A stretch of 64,000 nucleotides of DNA from the NCBI GenBank assembly GCA_013399895.1, contig VXBA01005741.1, positions 1-64,000 of the forward strand, in the 5' to 3' direction. How positions within the stretch are numbered: position 1 is the first letter of the stretch; every line of letters starts with the position of its first letter. A model generated the notes under the pieces. The model saw nothing but the letters and a program-made list of their open reading frames with translations, was not told the DNA's origin and did not search any database. This document shows, piece after piece, positions 14,111-28,089 of the stretch. Both the position numbers and the translations under genes were made by a program. This DNA comes from Serilophus lunatus. Taxonomy: Eukaryota; Chordata; Aves; Passeriformes; Eurylaimidae.

Positions 14111-17100
14111 TTAAACTACCATTTTACAAAACTCAGAATTCTACCTTGTCACGTTTTCAGAATTCTAGAATACATGTATTACATTACTGAAAGTTTTATG
14201 GCATATTGAGAGAAACTGACTGCAACATAAGCAGAGACATGAAAACACCTTTTTCCCCAAGAGGATTTGCAGAATTACTTGAAGGGAAGGTGAACAAGCT
14301 GCCTTATTCCTGCATTGTGCAATTATCTTTCTGTAACAAAAACTTACTGCCAGTTGCCAGATTTATGCAATTCACTGGAAATAGTCTTAATCTAGTTGGC
14401 ATATCCTAGGATGTCCCTCCCTGATGCTTCTCCCATGGCCATGAAATTTACAATTGGGCCAGCAGAGGAACACACTGCACTTGAGGACAAGTTTACTTCC
14501 CTCTTAAGAACTAAGTGCTGGATCCTTGTATAACAGTAGATTTACATGAGATTCAAGTCTGGAAAAATATTTTATATTTACCTTGACTGTAGTGCATGAT
14601 ATACTGAGTTGTGAGGGTAATGGTTAAGGATGGAGCACATAAAAAGCTGGCAAAGGTAAAAAGAGGCTTTTCCTTTCTCAGATATGTTAACCTAACTTGG
14701 CATTGCTCAGTACCACCACCTGCTGCCCTTCCATGAACTTTGGATAAAGAAAAGATGTTGGGCATTTTGTTTGTTACAATCAACTAATTTCACAATCACA
14801 AGAGAGAAAGGGAGGGAGAAATTACATTACCATAAAATACTTCTGCCCACAAATTCTGTCAAAGATAAAACTTCCAAAAATAGTCTCACGGTTCAGGCAG
14901 TTAACTGCTATTTTTAATCAAATTTTGGAAACTATAGGACATTACAAGAAAATTTCTTCTAAAAATGTATACTTATATGAATCTAAATCCACCCTACTCC
15001 AAAGTAAGACTACATAAATACTGTGTTTTCAGTAATGTATACTATTAGCATTCATATTATTCCAAGGCAAAATGTGAGAATAAGCCAGATTTTAAAAACA
15101 ATTAAGAGGATATAAATATTGTACACTGCAAGAGCACAGTTCTCAGAAGACCGGAGTCCTGGCAACTATCATAATCCTTTTGAAATTGTGCATATTAAGA
15201 TTAAAGATCACTTTGTTCCTCTATTCCCACAACTAGTTGGTATGGTAAAAAGATCAGTCTCCTAGTTTTATATGTAACATCTTTAACATTTGCTCTCCTT
15301 TCTGTGCATGTGATTAAATGTAGCATTTTGAAATCCCAAAGTTCTGAGAAAAACATAAATCCTTGTCCACAGCTGCTGTTTGACTCTGGAAACACATGCA
15401 TTTTCTTTTCAAGCATTTACCATCAAAAAATCCCAAAGGACTTGAACTGGAGAACACCTGCATCTCTTCATTTAGTTCCAATAACACAGCCTAAACTTCA
15501 AAATTACAAAAATAGATGCTGTGTTCAGCTGCAGTTACATTCTGCTCCTAATTCCCGTGAACAAAAATGCTAAGAGCATGAAATCATTCAGGCAAGCTCT
15601 GTCATCGAGAGGATAAGATTTTTTGCACCACAAGCCCAGTGGGAACTTGATAGAAAACTGGCAACAATTACAGATAAAGTACATAGTGAAATCCTCAGGG
15701 AGAGAAAAGGAAATGTAATAAGATAGATGGGTATAATTTTTACACATTTATGGCCCAACCACAAATGTGAATTGTCTTTAATTATTCCAATATACTAAGC
15801 ATTTTTATTTGTTCATTGTGCTAAATCTTTCCAAAATACTTCAAATTAGTCTATGAATTCTCTTTTACAAGGTTTTTCTTTATTTACTAGCACAAGCATT
15901 CACTTAAATTAGAACTGAGAATTTAAAAAATATAATTGTTCCAGCTTCAAAATCCAGACTTTGTAGTATCCCAAGTCCAAGCAGTCAAAATTAAATTAAA
16001 AATATGTCAATAACAGGCTTCCTTAGCTGCAAAAAAGGGAAGCGGGGGGCATATGTAGATTTATATGCATAAAACCAAACAAACATAAAATCTCTCACCT
16101 CCAAATATGTTCTAATAAATAAAAATCAGCTGGTTTATGATAAGGAAGAGAAAGGTTATGTTTCTGCTGGTACAACTTCTATGGCAACTTTTTCATATTT
16201 GAAAATACAATTTCTTCAGTTATTTTTTTCTTTTGGTGGGAGAAGGGAATGAATGAAGTAATCTCTATATTCTAAAATATTGACAGAGGAGAAAAAAACA
16301 CAGGAGTTTTTGGAAGTTTGAGAAACAAATGCCAACTTTTATAAGGTTGAGTATTTGCTCTTCAAGCTTCATACAGCTTTGACAAACCACAGGAGCCTTC
16401 CCACTCTTGCTTTGCTCTACTAGGTGGATAAATTTAACACACATGAGCGTATCAATACAGGTGATACAGTACTTTAGTTTAGTCCCTTATTTCACTTCTG
16501 CATTACTGAATATTTAAGCTGATCTCAAAGAAAACTTTCTTAATTGTATTTTTTATTTTAGTTCCTCTTGATTTATATGTAATAAAGCTGTCCATACACC
16601 GGCCGTGCACGCACGCCCAATTATTCAACACGGCAAACCAAACAGAGTGTAATCAGCTCACCTCATCCATGCAACAGCTGTTCATAATTAAATGCTAACA
16701 CCAGCATTCATTTTGAAATCTCCCTCTTCTCTCAAAGACCAGGTGAAACAAACACGGTCTGCAGCTTGCTCGGAGGTTTAATAAAGCCAGGGTTATTTCA
16801 GACAAAGAGTAAGAAGACCTTCCCAAGCCCTAGGGTAATGAAATAGTCTCTTCTCTTGTATTTATTTTACATGCTGCAGTTTAAAGACTGGGGAAAATAT
16901 CCACTGATATTTATAACTATGTACAAAGATACCTGGGGCAGTTTTTCATAACACAGAAGTATCCAAAATTAGAATCACCAACAGTCAGACTTGTATTTAA
17001 GAATTAAACAAAATCAAGCTTATCTTCTTTGTTCCTGAATATGTTCTCTGCCATAGGTGGATCAGTTTTCCACTGTGATAATGACACTTTGTGCATCAAA

Positions 17101-19916
17101 CAGTAAAATGCTCCGCTATGTAATTCTCAGTATATGCCTTTGAGTTTTACTTGTTATGCACTGTATATGCTACATATCACACGCTTTAATGCTGCCCTTC
17201 TTGAAAGTACATCTTGGATTTTTTTTCTCCTTTGATGGTTGTACTCAATGTAGTATGGTACTACTAGAACTGCAGAACTGTATTTTTTTTCCTCTTCCTC
17301 TCAGCAGCAACAAATGAAATAGCAAAAAATAAGATACTAGTGTCAAATGCTTTATCCCTCAAATTTTAAATACATCGTCAGGGCTACATACAGACAAGCA
17401 GTAAAAAGAGTTTGTACAACCATCTTGATCACCATGGATCATATGATTCAAGTGACACAAGACAACAGACAGTTGCTACTCAACAAAGGGAAGAGAAGGA
17501 ATGGTCTTCTTCTTGAAGTAAATATGCCCTGATTTATACAAGAAACCCATGCCATTTGCACAACCTCCTCCTCTACCATTTTATATCCAAACAGGTGCTT
17601 TAGTTTTTGACCAAGTTGTTTTCCATCCAAGTTAATGAATTAATCAGTCCAAATTCCTATTCCAGACAACATTACTAGGAAAATATTTCACAAACAGCAC
17701 AACTTTAGTACTGCACAACCACCCTCAGTAGTATAGCTTAAAATAACCCTTTAATTCCTGAGGCATTGGTTTTTCCTGTGAAATGATCCAATATAGCTTT
17801 TTCAACTCCCAGAAGTGACTGCACCTGACAGCAAAAGCATTTTTATGCTCTCAAAGCACCTCATGTTTTCCTATGTGCAGTTTTCAGTCATAATGAAAAG
17901 GATAGCCATATGTCCTGTAGTAAATCGCCCCAGTTTCTTCAGCAAGTATTTGAAAGCAAAGGCTTTCGTTAACTCCCTGATCCTCTGTATAGACCCTGAA
18001 ATAACTGAAACATTAATGTTTCCTGGTTTAATTTATGTTTTAAAAAATCATTTGCCATATGCCATTCTTCCTGTTGACTGAGACCAAAGCTTTAGCAAGT
18101 CAGTCAGCTTTCCCCTCTCATTTGTCACCAGTCACAGGTGCCACCTCACAGATCTAGAGGAGCAGAGCTAGAGTCTGAACAAGCAGGTTAGTGGCTGACA
18201 TTGAGTACACAGGATCAATACAACTTTCCTGAGACATCAAGGGGGTGGGTGAAGTGTCCAGTAAATCTTCAACTCTAAAATATTAACATTTTTAATGTCT
18301 ATCCATTTATCCACAAAACAGGTACCACAGACACAAAATCAATTTTCTGCCTCTTGAAGTCCCTCTATCAGTCTGTCCAGCACTTCATTTGTCAGCGCCT
18401 TAATTCTCATCCCCACCTCCTGTCACAACCTGTCAAGGACCCTCTGCTATTTAATTAGACTATCCATAATACTGATGAGCTAAAATAGATGTGACTCCTG
18501 TGACCTGTAACAAAAGCAGTAATTTTACAGTGTGGGTAAGTACTCACAGATGCTTTAAAATACAATTAATATTCTAAGACAAAAATCAGAAAATTGAACC
18601 AAAAAAAAGCAAGAAATGCAACCATTAAGCATATTATATTATGAACTACTAAAAAGTGACACAATGACTGCAAAAGATTTTAACTGCTGTTTAAAAATGG
18701 ATCTCAGTAATTTAGACAACAGTGCTTTTGGCAATATTTTATGTTTTAGGGGCAAGGACTGAAGATAATTCTTATAAAAACACTGCTGCACACATTTCCA
18801 GTGTGATGTTGTCCAAGAAACATACAAGTATAGTTACTAAAAAAATAACCTAACAACTGCTGGAGTGCGCAGTGCTTACAAATATTTACTCGGCATAAGA
18901 ATCAAATGTTACTTACATACACTCATAAAAATTACAAGGATGGTAATAAATTCACTGTTACTTTTCAGACTAATGACATTCAACAACCATTACAGAAGGA
19001 AAAAATACAGAAAAAAGCCCACTGTTCAAGACAGTTTTGTGTTCCACAATATTGGGGTCAACTAATTACTTTGCCTTCCTGAACCTAGATACTTTCTGGA
19101 TTGGTTTTTTTCTCCCTCTCCCATTTGATTCCATGCTTAGCATGGCAAGACAGTAAGCTTTCAAAAATAAAAGCATGACTTGTAAAAAGCACAATACTGG
19201 CAGCAAAACCTAGTTTCATGTGTATCTCACAATCTATATGAGACTTATTTTAAATTAGACACATTACAAAATTGTCAGTGTTGCTTAAAACAGACCAATG
19301 TTTTCCTTAAAGACCACAGAAACCATAAGAATGTCAGGTAAAAGTATTTATGCCCACAAAGTTAACAACACTAAAATATATTCAAGCAACTCTCTAAAAT
19401 TATTAACTTCTCATCTAAATCTACTACAAAACCAAATTTGATGAGGTCAGATATGTGCCCTGTGGCATCTTAAAAATCAAAGTTTTATTGTTAACAAATT
19501 TTACAATAAACAAATTCTCAATAATAAATTATGCTGCAAATTTATATGAACCATTTTGAATTCAGCATGTCAACTTCTGTGTAAGAAGCTGAACCCAATA
19601 CCAGGAAGAAAGAATAGAGCTAATATTTTTAACATGGATCCTGCTCCCCGCCCCCCGCTTATCTTTACAAAAGTTTCCATATAAATATTTTAAAAGGCAA
19701 CCAAAGTCAATGAAGCATTCCTTATTGAAGAAGACATACATCAAAATGCAGGTTTTAGGGGTTTTGTCTCACAGTGAGCTGAAGTTATAACGTGTGCAGT
19801 ATGTGTAAAAGATACTTTGACATTTGGCACATTTTATATCAAGACCCTCTTTTGAACATTACATTGGATCGGAAAAATGTAATGTGATCCCAGCTTAACA
19901 AGAGTTTTGCACTTAC

Positions 19917-20090
19917 CAGAATTATGGCAGTAGTCCATATACTGTGGAATTTGGATTGTAAAGGCTACCAAATCTGGAGCTAAAAGAGATTCTGGCTTTC
20001 TACTCTCATTGAGCCATTTACTGCTGTGTAAGTCTCTGGTGTCAGAAGGGCCTTGAATTAAAGGAATCAGCTTCTCTTTTCCACCATCAC
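19917..20090 (-). CDS. VPS13B: VPS13B internal coding exon (exon C)
   Basis: This is the third visible VPS13B exon, only 809 bp downstream of exon B in the transcript. The minus-strand acceptor TTATCTTTAG abuts 20090 and the consensus donor GTAAGT starts at 19916. The exon is 174 bp: two bases complete a Gly codon, 57 codons follow, and one base carries over, so it is again symmetric phase 1-1. The peptide contains KEKLIPLIQGPSDTRDLHS, KWLNESRKPESLLAPDL and PQYMDYCHNS, almost identical to human VPS13B at about residues 884-942. Differences from human are conservative (for example I/V and R/K). The protein acts at Golgi membranes as a bridge lipid transporter, and its loss in humans causes Cohen syndrome. 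The next human exon, starting AVLLCSIQGLAVN, is not found between here and base 1, so it should lie beyond the left edge. Confidence 0.97.
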
Positions 20091-20899
20091 CTAAAGATAA
20101 AGATAACATTCTTTACAGCTTTTAGTATAACAAGATAAATTTTCAACACATAAACATTCACTGGCCTGAAGAGAACAGCTATTAACATCGTGAGTACAGA
20201 ATTAAGAGACAAAATAGAAAGAGCAGTAACACATAAACTACTGAAAAATTTAAAGTTTATTCTGTAAATGCCTTCACATCCAAGAGGATTTCAAATAAAA
20301 TAATCAATTATCTTTAAAATAGTAATTTCCTTTTCAATGCTATAATCTATTTAAACATCACCATGAACTCAATTTAGAGTTAAACACACTAAATTTCTAA
20401 TGTTTTTGACGTTGTCTGCCTTTAAATACGAAGACATTACAGACATTGAAAAGTTCTTGCATGATCTCTTCAAGAAAAATTCTACTAAAGAAATTAAAAA
20501 ACTATCACAAAGCCCTTGAAAACAAGCAAAATACATACTTGTACAGTTAATGGAAAACAAGACATTGAACAGTCAACATCAAAATTATACTAAGAATAAA
20601 GCAAGGTGCAACTATTATGTGTTTTTCCCATTTCATGAGTGCTTTTGGATTACTATTTGTCTCAGAAGAAAAAAAATCATAATTTTTTAATTTAATATAA
20701 AAATTGACTACACTGGGGCAAGATTGGATCACCGTGACATACTTAATAATAACAAAAACCCCCAAAACAGAATACAAAAAACCCTCTCTGATTCATAGGA
20801 ACAATGAGTAAATTCTTGTTTCAGTAACTCTCCTTGTAAAAAGCAAGGCCAATTCTCCTATACAGGCAATAAAGTTTTACATGGTCCAGCTGCACATAC
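20091..20899 (-). other. VPS13B: VPS13B intron between exons B and C
   Basis: This is an 809-bp phase-1 intron bounded by GTATGT (minus strand, at 20899) and TTTAG (at 20091). It is AT-rich and I see no repeat element, RNA or further exon in it. Short open frames at 20369-20560 and 20547-20777 on the minus strand have no recognisable similarity and are taken as chance. Confidence 0.93.
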
Positions 20900-21034
20900 C
20901 TGGGGCTTTGGCACAAATTTTTATTGATCCCACGGTCCCAGAAGCACATTTGACCAATGATGTGCCGCAGTACTTCAATTCAACATTCTGGATTGAGCCC
21001 TCAAGAGTTGGCAGGGGATTCTTAGATTTCACAC
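20900..21034 (-). CDS. VPS13B: VPS13B internal coding exon (exon B)
   Basis: This is the second visible VPS13B exon in transcript order. On the minus strand the acceptor reads TTTTATTAG just above 21034 and the donor reads GTATGT from 20899. The exon is 135 bp: two bases complete a Gly codon shared with exon A, 44 codons follow, and one base carries over. It is therefore a symmetric phase 1-1 exon whose skipping would keep the frame. The peptide includes KNPLPTLEGSIQNVELKYC and GSIKICAKAP, near-identical to human VPS13B at about residues 840-883. It continues the repeated beta-strand core of the lipid-transfer rod. The splice tract upstream is pyrimidine-rich (TTTTCTTTTATTAG). A GC-richer block lies about 0.5 kb upstream in the transcript sense (21.57-21.82 kb). 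No stop or frameshift is present. Confidence 0.96.
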
Positions 21035-21569
21035 CTAATAAAAGAAAACTGCAAATGTACTTGCCTGTTGAATTTAAATATTTTTATATTCCTTTACCAA
21101 GGCATTTAAACTTAATTATATTTTAATTATCTACCTTAGATGTTCTTACAACATTTTTGTTGTGATTCACAATTTTTAAATGGAAGTGAAAGAATGCTGC
21201 ATATGGTCTTTTCAATACAAACAATTATGCATGAAAAATATATACATACTGTGAGGAAAATGCATGAGGCCATTTAGAAATTGGAATAATAAATATGTAT
21301 ATATACACACATACACTTTTTTTTTCACTTTATAAGTGCCATGTCAACTATTCTCCTTCATATTTTTACTGCAAGCATTTTATTTCAGGACCTTAAAATG
21401 ACTAAGTGTTTTCAACTTTCATTCAGACAACAATGTTTTACTCAGTAGCAATGTAAAGCATTAAATCCATGCAGCTGAACAGTACAGAAGGCCAACACCA
21501 CACTTGCCATTTTTCAGCGGAAACCGGAGTTCAAACCTTGCCTTAGGTCACAAGTGGAACTAAGTTTTG

Positions 21570-21820
21570 GTGGTCTTTCCTCAGCCCCCATTCTCTGAGC
21601 ACCAGAGAACTACTACACCACTTGGAAGAAGTCGGTGCTATTGGCAGCCGCTTCTGAAGAGCTGCCGAGAACCGCGGCAGAAGCAACAGGGGATCTGCAA
21701 GTCAGGACTGAGATGTGCTGGCAGAGCTCAAGGGCAGGGCCCCAAAACAGCCCCAGAGCACAGGTGGAGGAAGCCAGCCCTCATATTCTCTGCAGCTCTG
21801 CCTATCAGAAAAAAACCCAC
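21570..21820. other. GC-richer unclassified block near exon B
   Basis: About 250 bp that is clearly richer in G and C than its surroundings, with words such as CAGCCGCTTCTGAAGAGCTG and GAACCGCGGCAGAAG. It is open in two plus-strand frames, but neither resembles a protein I know. It sits about 0.5 kb from exon B. It may be an old repeat, a retroposed fragment or a regulatory element; sequence alone does not decide. Confidence 0.5.
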
Positions 21821-24800
21821 ATAAATTTACTTGCAAATTAGAAATAAATAGTTTCAACACCTGTAAGAAGTATGAAGGGAAAAGCTAACAGAAGTTACCT
21901 TTTTAATGCTTTTTTCCCCCCTCATGCAGAAGTGACTTGGAACTTGTCAGTTAAAATTGGCAAGCAGGCTTGTTAATTATGAAAACATTAGTATAATTAT
22001 GGAATCATTTCCTTGCATACGTAACAGAATTTGTTCCAAAAACCGTAATTATGCAATGAAAGCGTTATGGAATATTAAGTAAAAAAGTTAAAGCATTTTT
22101 ATACATATTTCAATATAGTTATACACATTAAAGAAATTTAATAGATTATTTGCAGAATGAACAAGGTTTTTTGCAAAATATCTCAAAAGCTTAAACTAAA
22201 GAACAACCTTTAACATATCGTAATAAGGAAAAAACCCTACAATTTACAGGAAACAGAATATTTAAGATTAAACTTGGTAATTGTGCTTAGTTCACTGTGC
22301 CTCTTCCAGTTCTTAAACATTGAAGAGTATTTGGCAGTGCATATAAAGTCAATTAGCAAGCAATTTTCTTGACATATATTTCAGGTTTTTTCTAGTAAGA
22401 CATTAAAATAGATTTTGAATAAAAAGCACTTGCCAAGACAGGAAGAAGTAGCATACAAGGGGACACATAGCACTCAGTAAAACACACTGCTGTCTGAAAG
22501 TAGGTTCCGCGTTCTATGCATACTTTCTTATCAAAAATTAACTTCTTCTGCCTTCAGGGTATGTCCAGCGTTTTCCAAATCTGTGATTCAGGAAGGTTTC
22601 AGGCTGAAAGGTTGCTCACTGAAACCCATTTGTAAGCCTTCCATTACAACACCACATCAGTTCTCAGTCTGAAAGATCAGCTACCAGTTTTAGTCCCATG
22701 AATAGACCCTCATTCCCATTCTCACCCAGGGTAAGCCTCATGTAAAGCTGAAAATCCCCTTTGATCTAAGGCATGTTATCTGACACAATGCCTGAATTTG
22801 TCAAAAGCGGATAGGGTATCAGTAGGCATTTTTGCCTTCTCATACTTCCTACAAACTTGAGCAAATAGAGCCCATTGTGTTAAAAAAGAAAAAAAAAAAA
22901 GGAATAGAAGAAGAAAAGAGGACAAAAAGAAGTGAAAAAAAGTTTTCTCCATCTTCTGCCTATTCCAAAATAAAGATTATAAAATACTGCTAGTAACAGC
23001 CATTACAGCCAACGCAAATCAAACTGAGTTGATAATTTGACCGCCATCTATTAAGTCCTCTCAAAACTGGTAGCTTCTTGCTGTTTCCACCTTTCAGCAA
23101 CTCTTTTATGCCTGAAAATACAAGGTGTGATGTCCGGTACATTTTTCTCACTTCACTATCAAAGAGTAAGTACTTTTAAAACGAAATAATTTCCCTAAGA
23201 GTGGAGTCCACTTTAAGATGCATTACCCTGGACAACTTCTCTGCATTGAGACTAAAATGTTACATGTTAGTTACATGCATAACTTGTATTTTATTATCCT
23301 ATTTGAAAACAAGGAATGAAGTATAACATGATTCTATTCCCTATTTGTTTCTGTTTTTCTATTTGCTTCTATTCCTTCATCAAATAACTTCTGGACTGAC
23401 TGAGTTGCAGCAAGATATGACACCACTATCAAAAGACATTTATTTTCTACAATACTCATGAAAACGTAAGTACATTTGTCCTGTTAACTGACCAGTCATC
23501 ATATTTATGACAGCCAGCGAAGCAGAGCTCAAAAGAGCCAGTGCACGGGTTTTCACCCAGCCAGAAGTTAGGGATCATGACGGGAAGATAAGAATCCTTA
23601 ACAGTTTGACCTTGAAGAAACCCACAAACCCTCAATACATAATCATATATAATTAATTATATTTTAATGCATATGAAGTAGTAACTGTAATAAGCTGGTT
23701 TTTAATGGAACACCTGTTACAGGGACAGGATAAACACTTCCTGTATTGTTTTGAACTATTTGAAAAAATAGCAATGTATGAAGAAAACAGCATAAATCAT
23801 TTTCCTCCTTTTCTTCTACATTGCTTGGATGTCAAATGACAACTCACTTTCAGCTTACACCTGATAAACACCACACATCATGGTAATCCAGGAGAAGTTG
23901 CAAGAAAAAAATTAATTCTGCTCAAGTTTCACAGCTCTAAACCAAGGGATCCTCAGAAAACTCATTTATTAATTCCTGAAATCCCATACAGAGCCTAAAG
24001 TAACAACCTACTGCCTAACTAGATGCCTAACCAGACTTCTATCACAAAGACAAAATAACCTAAGGTTATTCCCCTTGCCACAGTACAAATCTCTTTTTCA
24101 AAGCACAGAAAGTTTAGAGACATTTGGTGAACCATATATAATGAATAGGTCCAATTATAAGAGCATATTTTCTTCAGTCTTGAGAATTTTTTGAAAATTA
24201 TGAACCATCCCTTGTAAACTTGTCAAATTGACAAGCTGCTCCATAAAGAAGTCTTGTTGCCTACCTATGCCTCTGACTATCTGTAGTTTCTATTCCTGTA
24301 CCTTGAGTTCTTCCCAAATATTCTCCCATATTATTTCTTTCATCATGATAACATCATCATAAAATCAAAGGCTCAAAAGTTGTACATGTAACTAAAATAT
24401 TCCTTAAATACCTATTCCAGCAAAACAACATTTAAGTGAGCAAAGACTAAGGCTTCCTTTCCTCTCCTCAATGTATATTAACTTTTTAAAAGTAGTGTCA
24501 TTTCAAAAGGATTGATTGAGCAGGATGATGTTCAAACTCTTAGATAAGAAATGTCCATGCCTTCAAGTACTAACTCAAATTTACTATGGAGACAAACCGC
24601 AACATTTCAACTAAGACAGTGAGTACGAATTTGAAGAGGAACAAGGAAAACCAAATCTATCATTGCCAACAGCAACATTATGCAAATTCAACATCCTGCA
24701 AACGAAGCAAGAAATAGGCTTATTCCCAAAATGCAAGACAAGAGAATAGAATTTGTGCTATATTCACTTTTCTGAAAACACACTTTCAAAAGCACCACTG

Positions 24801-24942
24801 TGATTTACTTTCCTTACGTGCTCAGTAGAGTCAACACCAGAGAAGAGGGGAACTATATTTTTCAGTACAACTCACATTTTCCCCTATTAACTTATTATCT
24901 TCATCAGAAACAGTGTAATTAAAAACTGAATAGAAGAGAGGT

Positions 24943-24976
24943 AGAGAGAGAGAGAGAGAGACAGAGAGAGAGAGAG

Positions 24977-25007
<31 letters not shown>

Positions 25008-25016
25008 TGAGAGAGA
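24943..25016. repeat. (GA)n microsatellite
   Basis: This is an imperfect GA dinucleotide array of about 74 bp, interrupted by ACA, ACAC and ATGA. On the VPS13B strand it is a long CT pyrimidine tract in the middle of the 38-kb intron. Confidence 0.95.
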
Positions 25017-27943
25017 TACATATGCTCATTCCCATCAAATATAACCTATGGCTCATTCCAGATAAAAATTACAATTTTCTAGGTGTGTGATTTTTCTACT
25101 GAAAATGTCTTGCCTATTATAGAACAATTTGCATTAAAATCAAGTGTTACCTTCCCAGTATGTAAATGTGGTTTTACTTGGTGATCAAACATAGCCTGTT
25201 TCACTTGGTTCGGACGCAGAATGAAACAGACGACCAAATATCTAAAAAACTGTTCTTTCCATACTGAAGAAGCCAAAAACAGGCAGAAAGGTTTTCTAAC
25301 TTAAAATCTGCTACAACTTGGACGATTTAAACATTGTGCACAATAACCCTAGAGAGCCTTTCTGTATCAGAAACACACATAGAAGTATCACACCATCAAG
25401 AAAGGTCATCCCACACTTTCAAGCAGGCATTTACATCCTCCTCCCAACTTCTCTGATTATGGTCAGTTTTGGACTGTTCCATGTACATAACCAAATCCCA
25501 CAGCTTGCCCTAAGTTCCCACATTCAGTGTTATTCTATGTGCAGAGGGGAATCAAATCCCTAAAGGCATGTCACAACTTTGTCTTTATAGATCAGCCCAG
25601 GATTTTTACTAACAAGCCTATTAATGCTGAGCAATCCTCTAATTTAAGAACTGTTCAAAAACATTACCCAATTAGTGATTTTACCCATGACCTATACATC
25701 TTTTACCAACCATTCACGATAAGGTGAATTTGCAATGATTATGGGCAAACAAGGAGACAAAATCTGAACTGATTAATAAAGACAAGAAATCAGCAAAAAA
25801 GGTATGTTACTGATTTTGAGGACAACAGCCAGGACCGTGTGTTGCCAAATCTCTGAAATACAATAAATAGCTCTTTAGGAAACTCATAAAAGAGAGAACT
25901 GCAAAATATGAAATAGGAAATGAATAAGGCATGACAAACTTCGAGAAGGAACTCCACATGAATTGTCCCCATATTTAGGTTATGGCCTCAAATGGAAAAA
26001 TTTCAATATTTAAAGCATTAAGTACCAGTAAAGTATGGTTTGGCAACATCATACAGTAAAAGACCATCGCATACTTGTCAAAATGATTTCAAACTCAGTA
26101 AAAAGATCAATCCATGAATAAAAATAAGGAGCTATTAACCAAATGAAATAACATCTACATCTAAATCTTGCTGAAATCAAGACAAAATCTCAAATTATTT
26201 TCACAAAAACATATATTTACGTTTTACATGACTAACACAGAAAAGCTAGTAAACAAATTAAGTATATGAGAAACCTCATTTCTCTCCTGACAGCCATTTG
26301 TGTTCAGTCTCTGCTTAAGGAGTGCGATCAGTGAGAACTTCTAAAAGTCTGTACTGAACTTAGTTAGAGAGATGGCACCTCTGAGGAACTCAAAGATAAA
26401 ACCAAACTTAATTCTTTCCCCCTTTCCTTTTCTTTTAAACAGCAAGAAAATAACAGAAGATACAAAAACCAGCTCTAACTGGCACCAGTCCTACTTCTCA
26501 CATTCAAAGCACTGGAAGAGCATAAGCTTTCATATTCTTCATTGCAATAAAAGCAAAGCAGCATCATAGGGATTTTAACATCTCTTTTGATCATTCTGTT
26601 TCCTCACACACAAAAAACTGGGAGTTTGTGTTTAGGGTTCCTCCTAGATTTTTTTTTTAATTGAAAACATAGAGAAAAAGAGAAATCTTAGCACCACAAT
26701 TCCTATTCTGATTATCACAGTTATTTATTTTCTTGTAACTGTGTCAATTGGTTTTTAGTCTATATACTACTTTTCTAAGACATTATCGTTTCATTCTCAC
26801 TCACTCTTTAACATAGCAATAACAAAAGGATTATGATAGGCTTGTCTTGCCTCCACTGCATGTATGGTGAGCTGGACAGATTTTCTGCTGTCTCAAGCTT
26901 CTTGTGCCACAGTTCCACATATAAAAGAGGCCTGTCTTAAAAAGTAGCTCTGCTTTCATTTTCTCTTCAACCATGGTACTAAAAGAACAAGTAAATGCAT
27001 GCATGAAAGGGTGACATTTAGTGACAGAGTGAAACACTCTAAGAAAAGTCAAGCTGCTGTGCTGTCAGGCAACAGGGATAAAATACTTATCAATGTAAGT
27101 ATCTACCATTCTCTTCATCAGAAGATAAGCTGCAAAACACACATGTATGCATACATACAGAAAAAAACGGACCTTTACACCTTCAGTAGATCACAGGCAG
27201 ATTTCAGGGCCAAGAACACAGCCAGACATACCTTGGTCTTCTCTTTGGAGAGTAAGATTAAAATCTCTCTAATCAATCACTTGAATCCTTAAACTGCCTG
27301 TAAATTAACTAAGGCTTCTTCTTTGCACAAACAATAAACCAGATGTAGGACCGTCATTATTAAAAGAGGTTTACATATGGCAAAGTATTTCCCAGATTGC
27401 TAAATAACAGCAGTGTTTCATCTACAGGGAGAGTTACTCAAAATGGGCAAAACTCTTGCTACATTCCTGTTTCAAGATTCTCCACAGGAGCCTTCAAATA
27501 GTTCCCTATCTGCCTCAACCCAAAAGCCTCTTGAGTTTTCTAAAACCCTGCTTAAAGTGGAGAGGTAAATAAGAAACCTGTGATGTGAACACTAAAAACC
27601 AATACTGAAGAAAACACAGAACACTTGGAATAATACATTTAAGGCATTCTTGGTAAGAAGCACCTGTGAATAATTCTTTATTGATAATCTGTTTTAAGTA
27701 ATTATCCAGTCAGGCAAAATAATGCTTTAATTCTGAGAGCTCAACAGCTATCACTGAAAAACAAATTTTTCTGAAAATAAAGCAGAGTGGGGACATATTT
27801 CAGAACTCCCCTTACACACAGTACTGAGGCTGGCAAGCAAACATTCACGGACTTAGTAACACAATCTATAAAAAGGACAAGGGCCATCCTGAAACACTCT
27901 CAGTGTACGATATAGAAACACAATCCATGTATAGAACCTCTGA

Positions 27944-28040
27944 ATCAGAGAATCATTTAGTTTGGAAAAGTCCTTTAACATCATCTAGTTCAACTGCAAA
28001 CTTGATATCACCAAGTTCACCAAAAGACATGATGGGATGC
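27944..28040 (-). mobile_element. CR1 LINE 3' tail fragment
   Basis: The plus strand reads TCAGAGAATCATTTAG then TTTGGAAAAGTCCTTTAA and CATCATCTAGTTCAACTG. This is the reverse complement of a degraded CR1 terminus, so the element is on the minus strand. Similarity fades after the CACCAAGTTCACCA word near 28020, and the region to about 28200 may be further diverged CR1 or unrelated. It has no coding potential. Confidence 0.8.
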
Positions 28041-28089
28041 CCAAAAAGCCTTCTCCAGGTGTTCTTTACAGTGCAGATGGAGGTGGTGT

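Larger units (their letters stand above)
1..19916 (-). other. VPS13B: VPS13B intron, partial (3' of exon C)
   Basis: This is AT-rich intronic DNA beginning at the exon C donor and running off the left edge. I searched it for the next VPS13B coding segment and did not see one. It contains the CR1 element at 6982-8175, poly-A runs at 8377-8391, 12119-12136 and 14095-14110, a T run at 4412-4425, a T-rich patch at about 3596-3655, a short (CA)n near 5460, a small GGACTAGGT tandem at 5303-5330 and an ATGC repeat at 9473-9486. Open frames in this stretch reach at most about 110 codons and show no family I recognise. No RNA gene was recognised. Confidence 0.85.
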
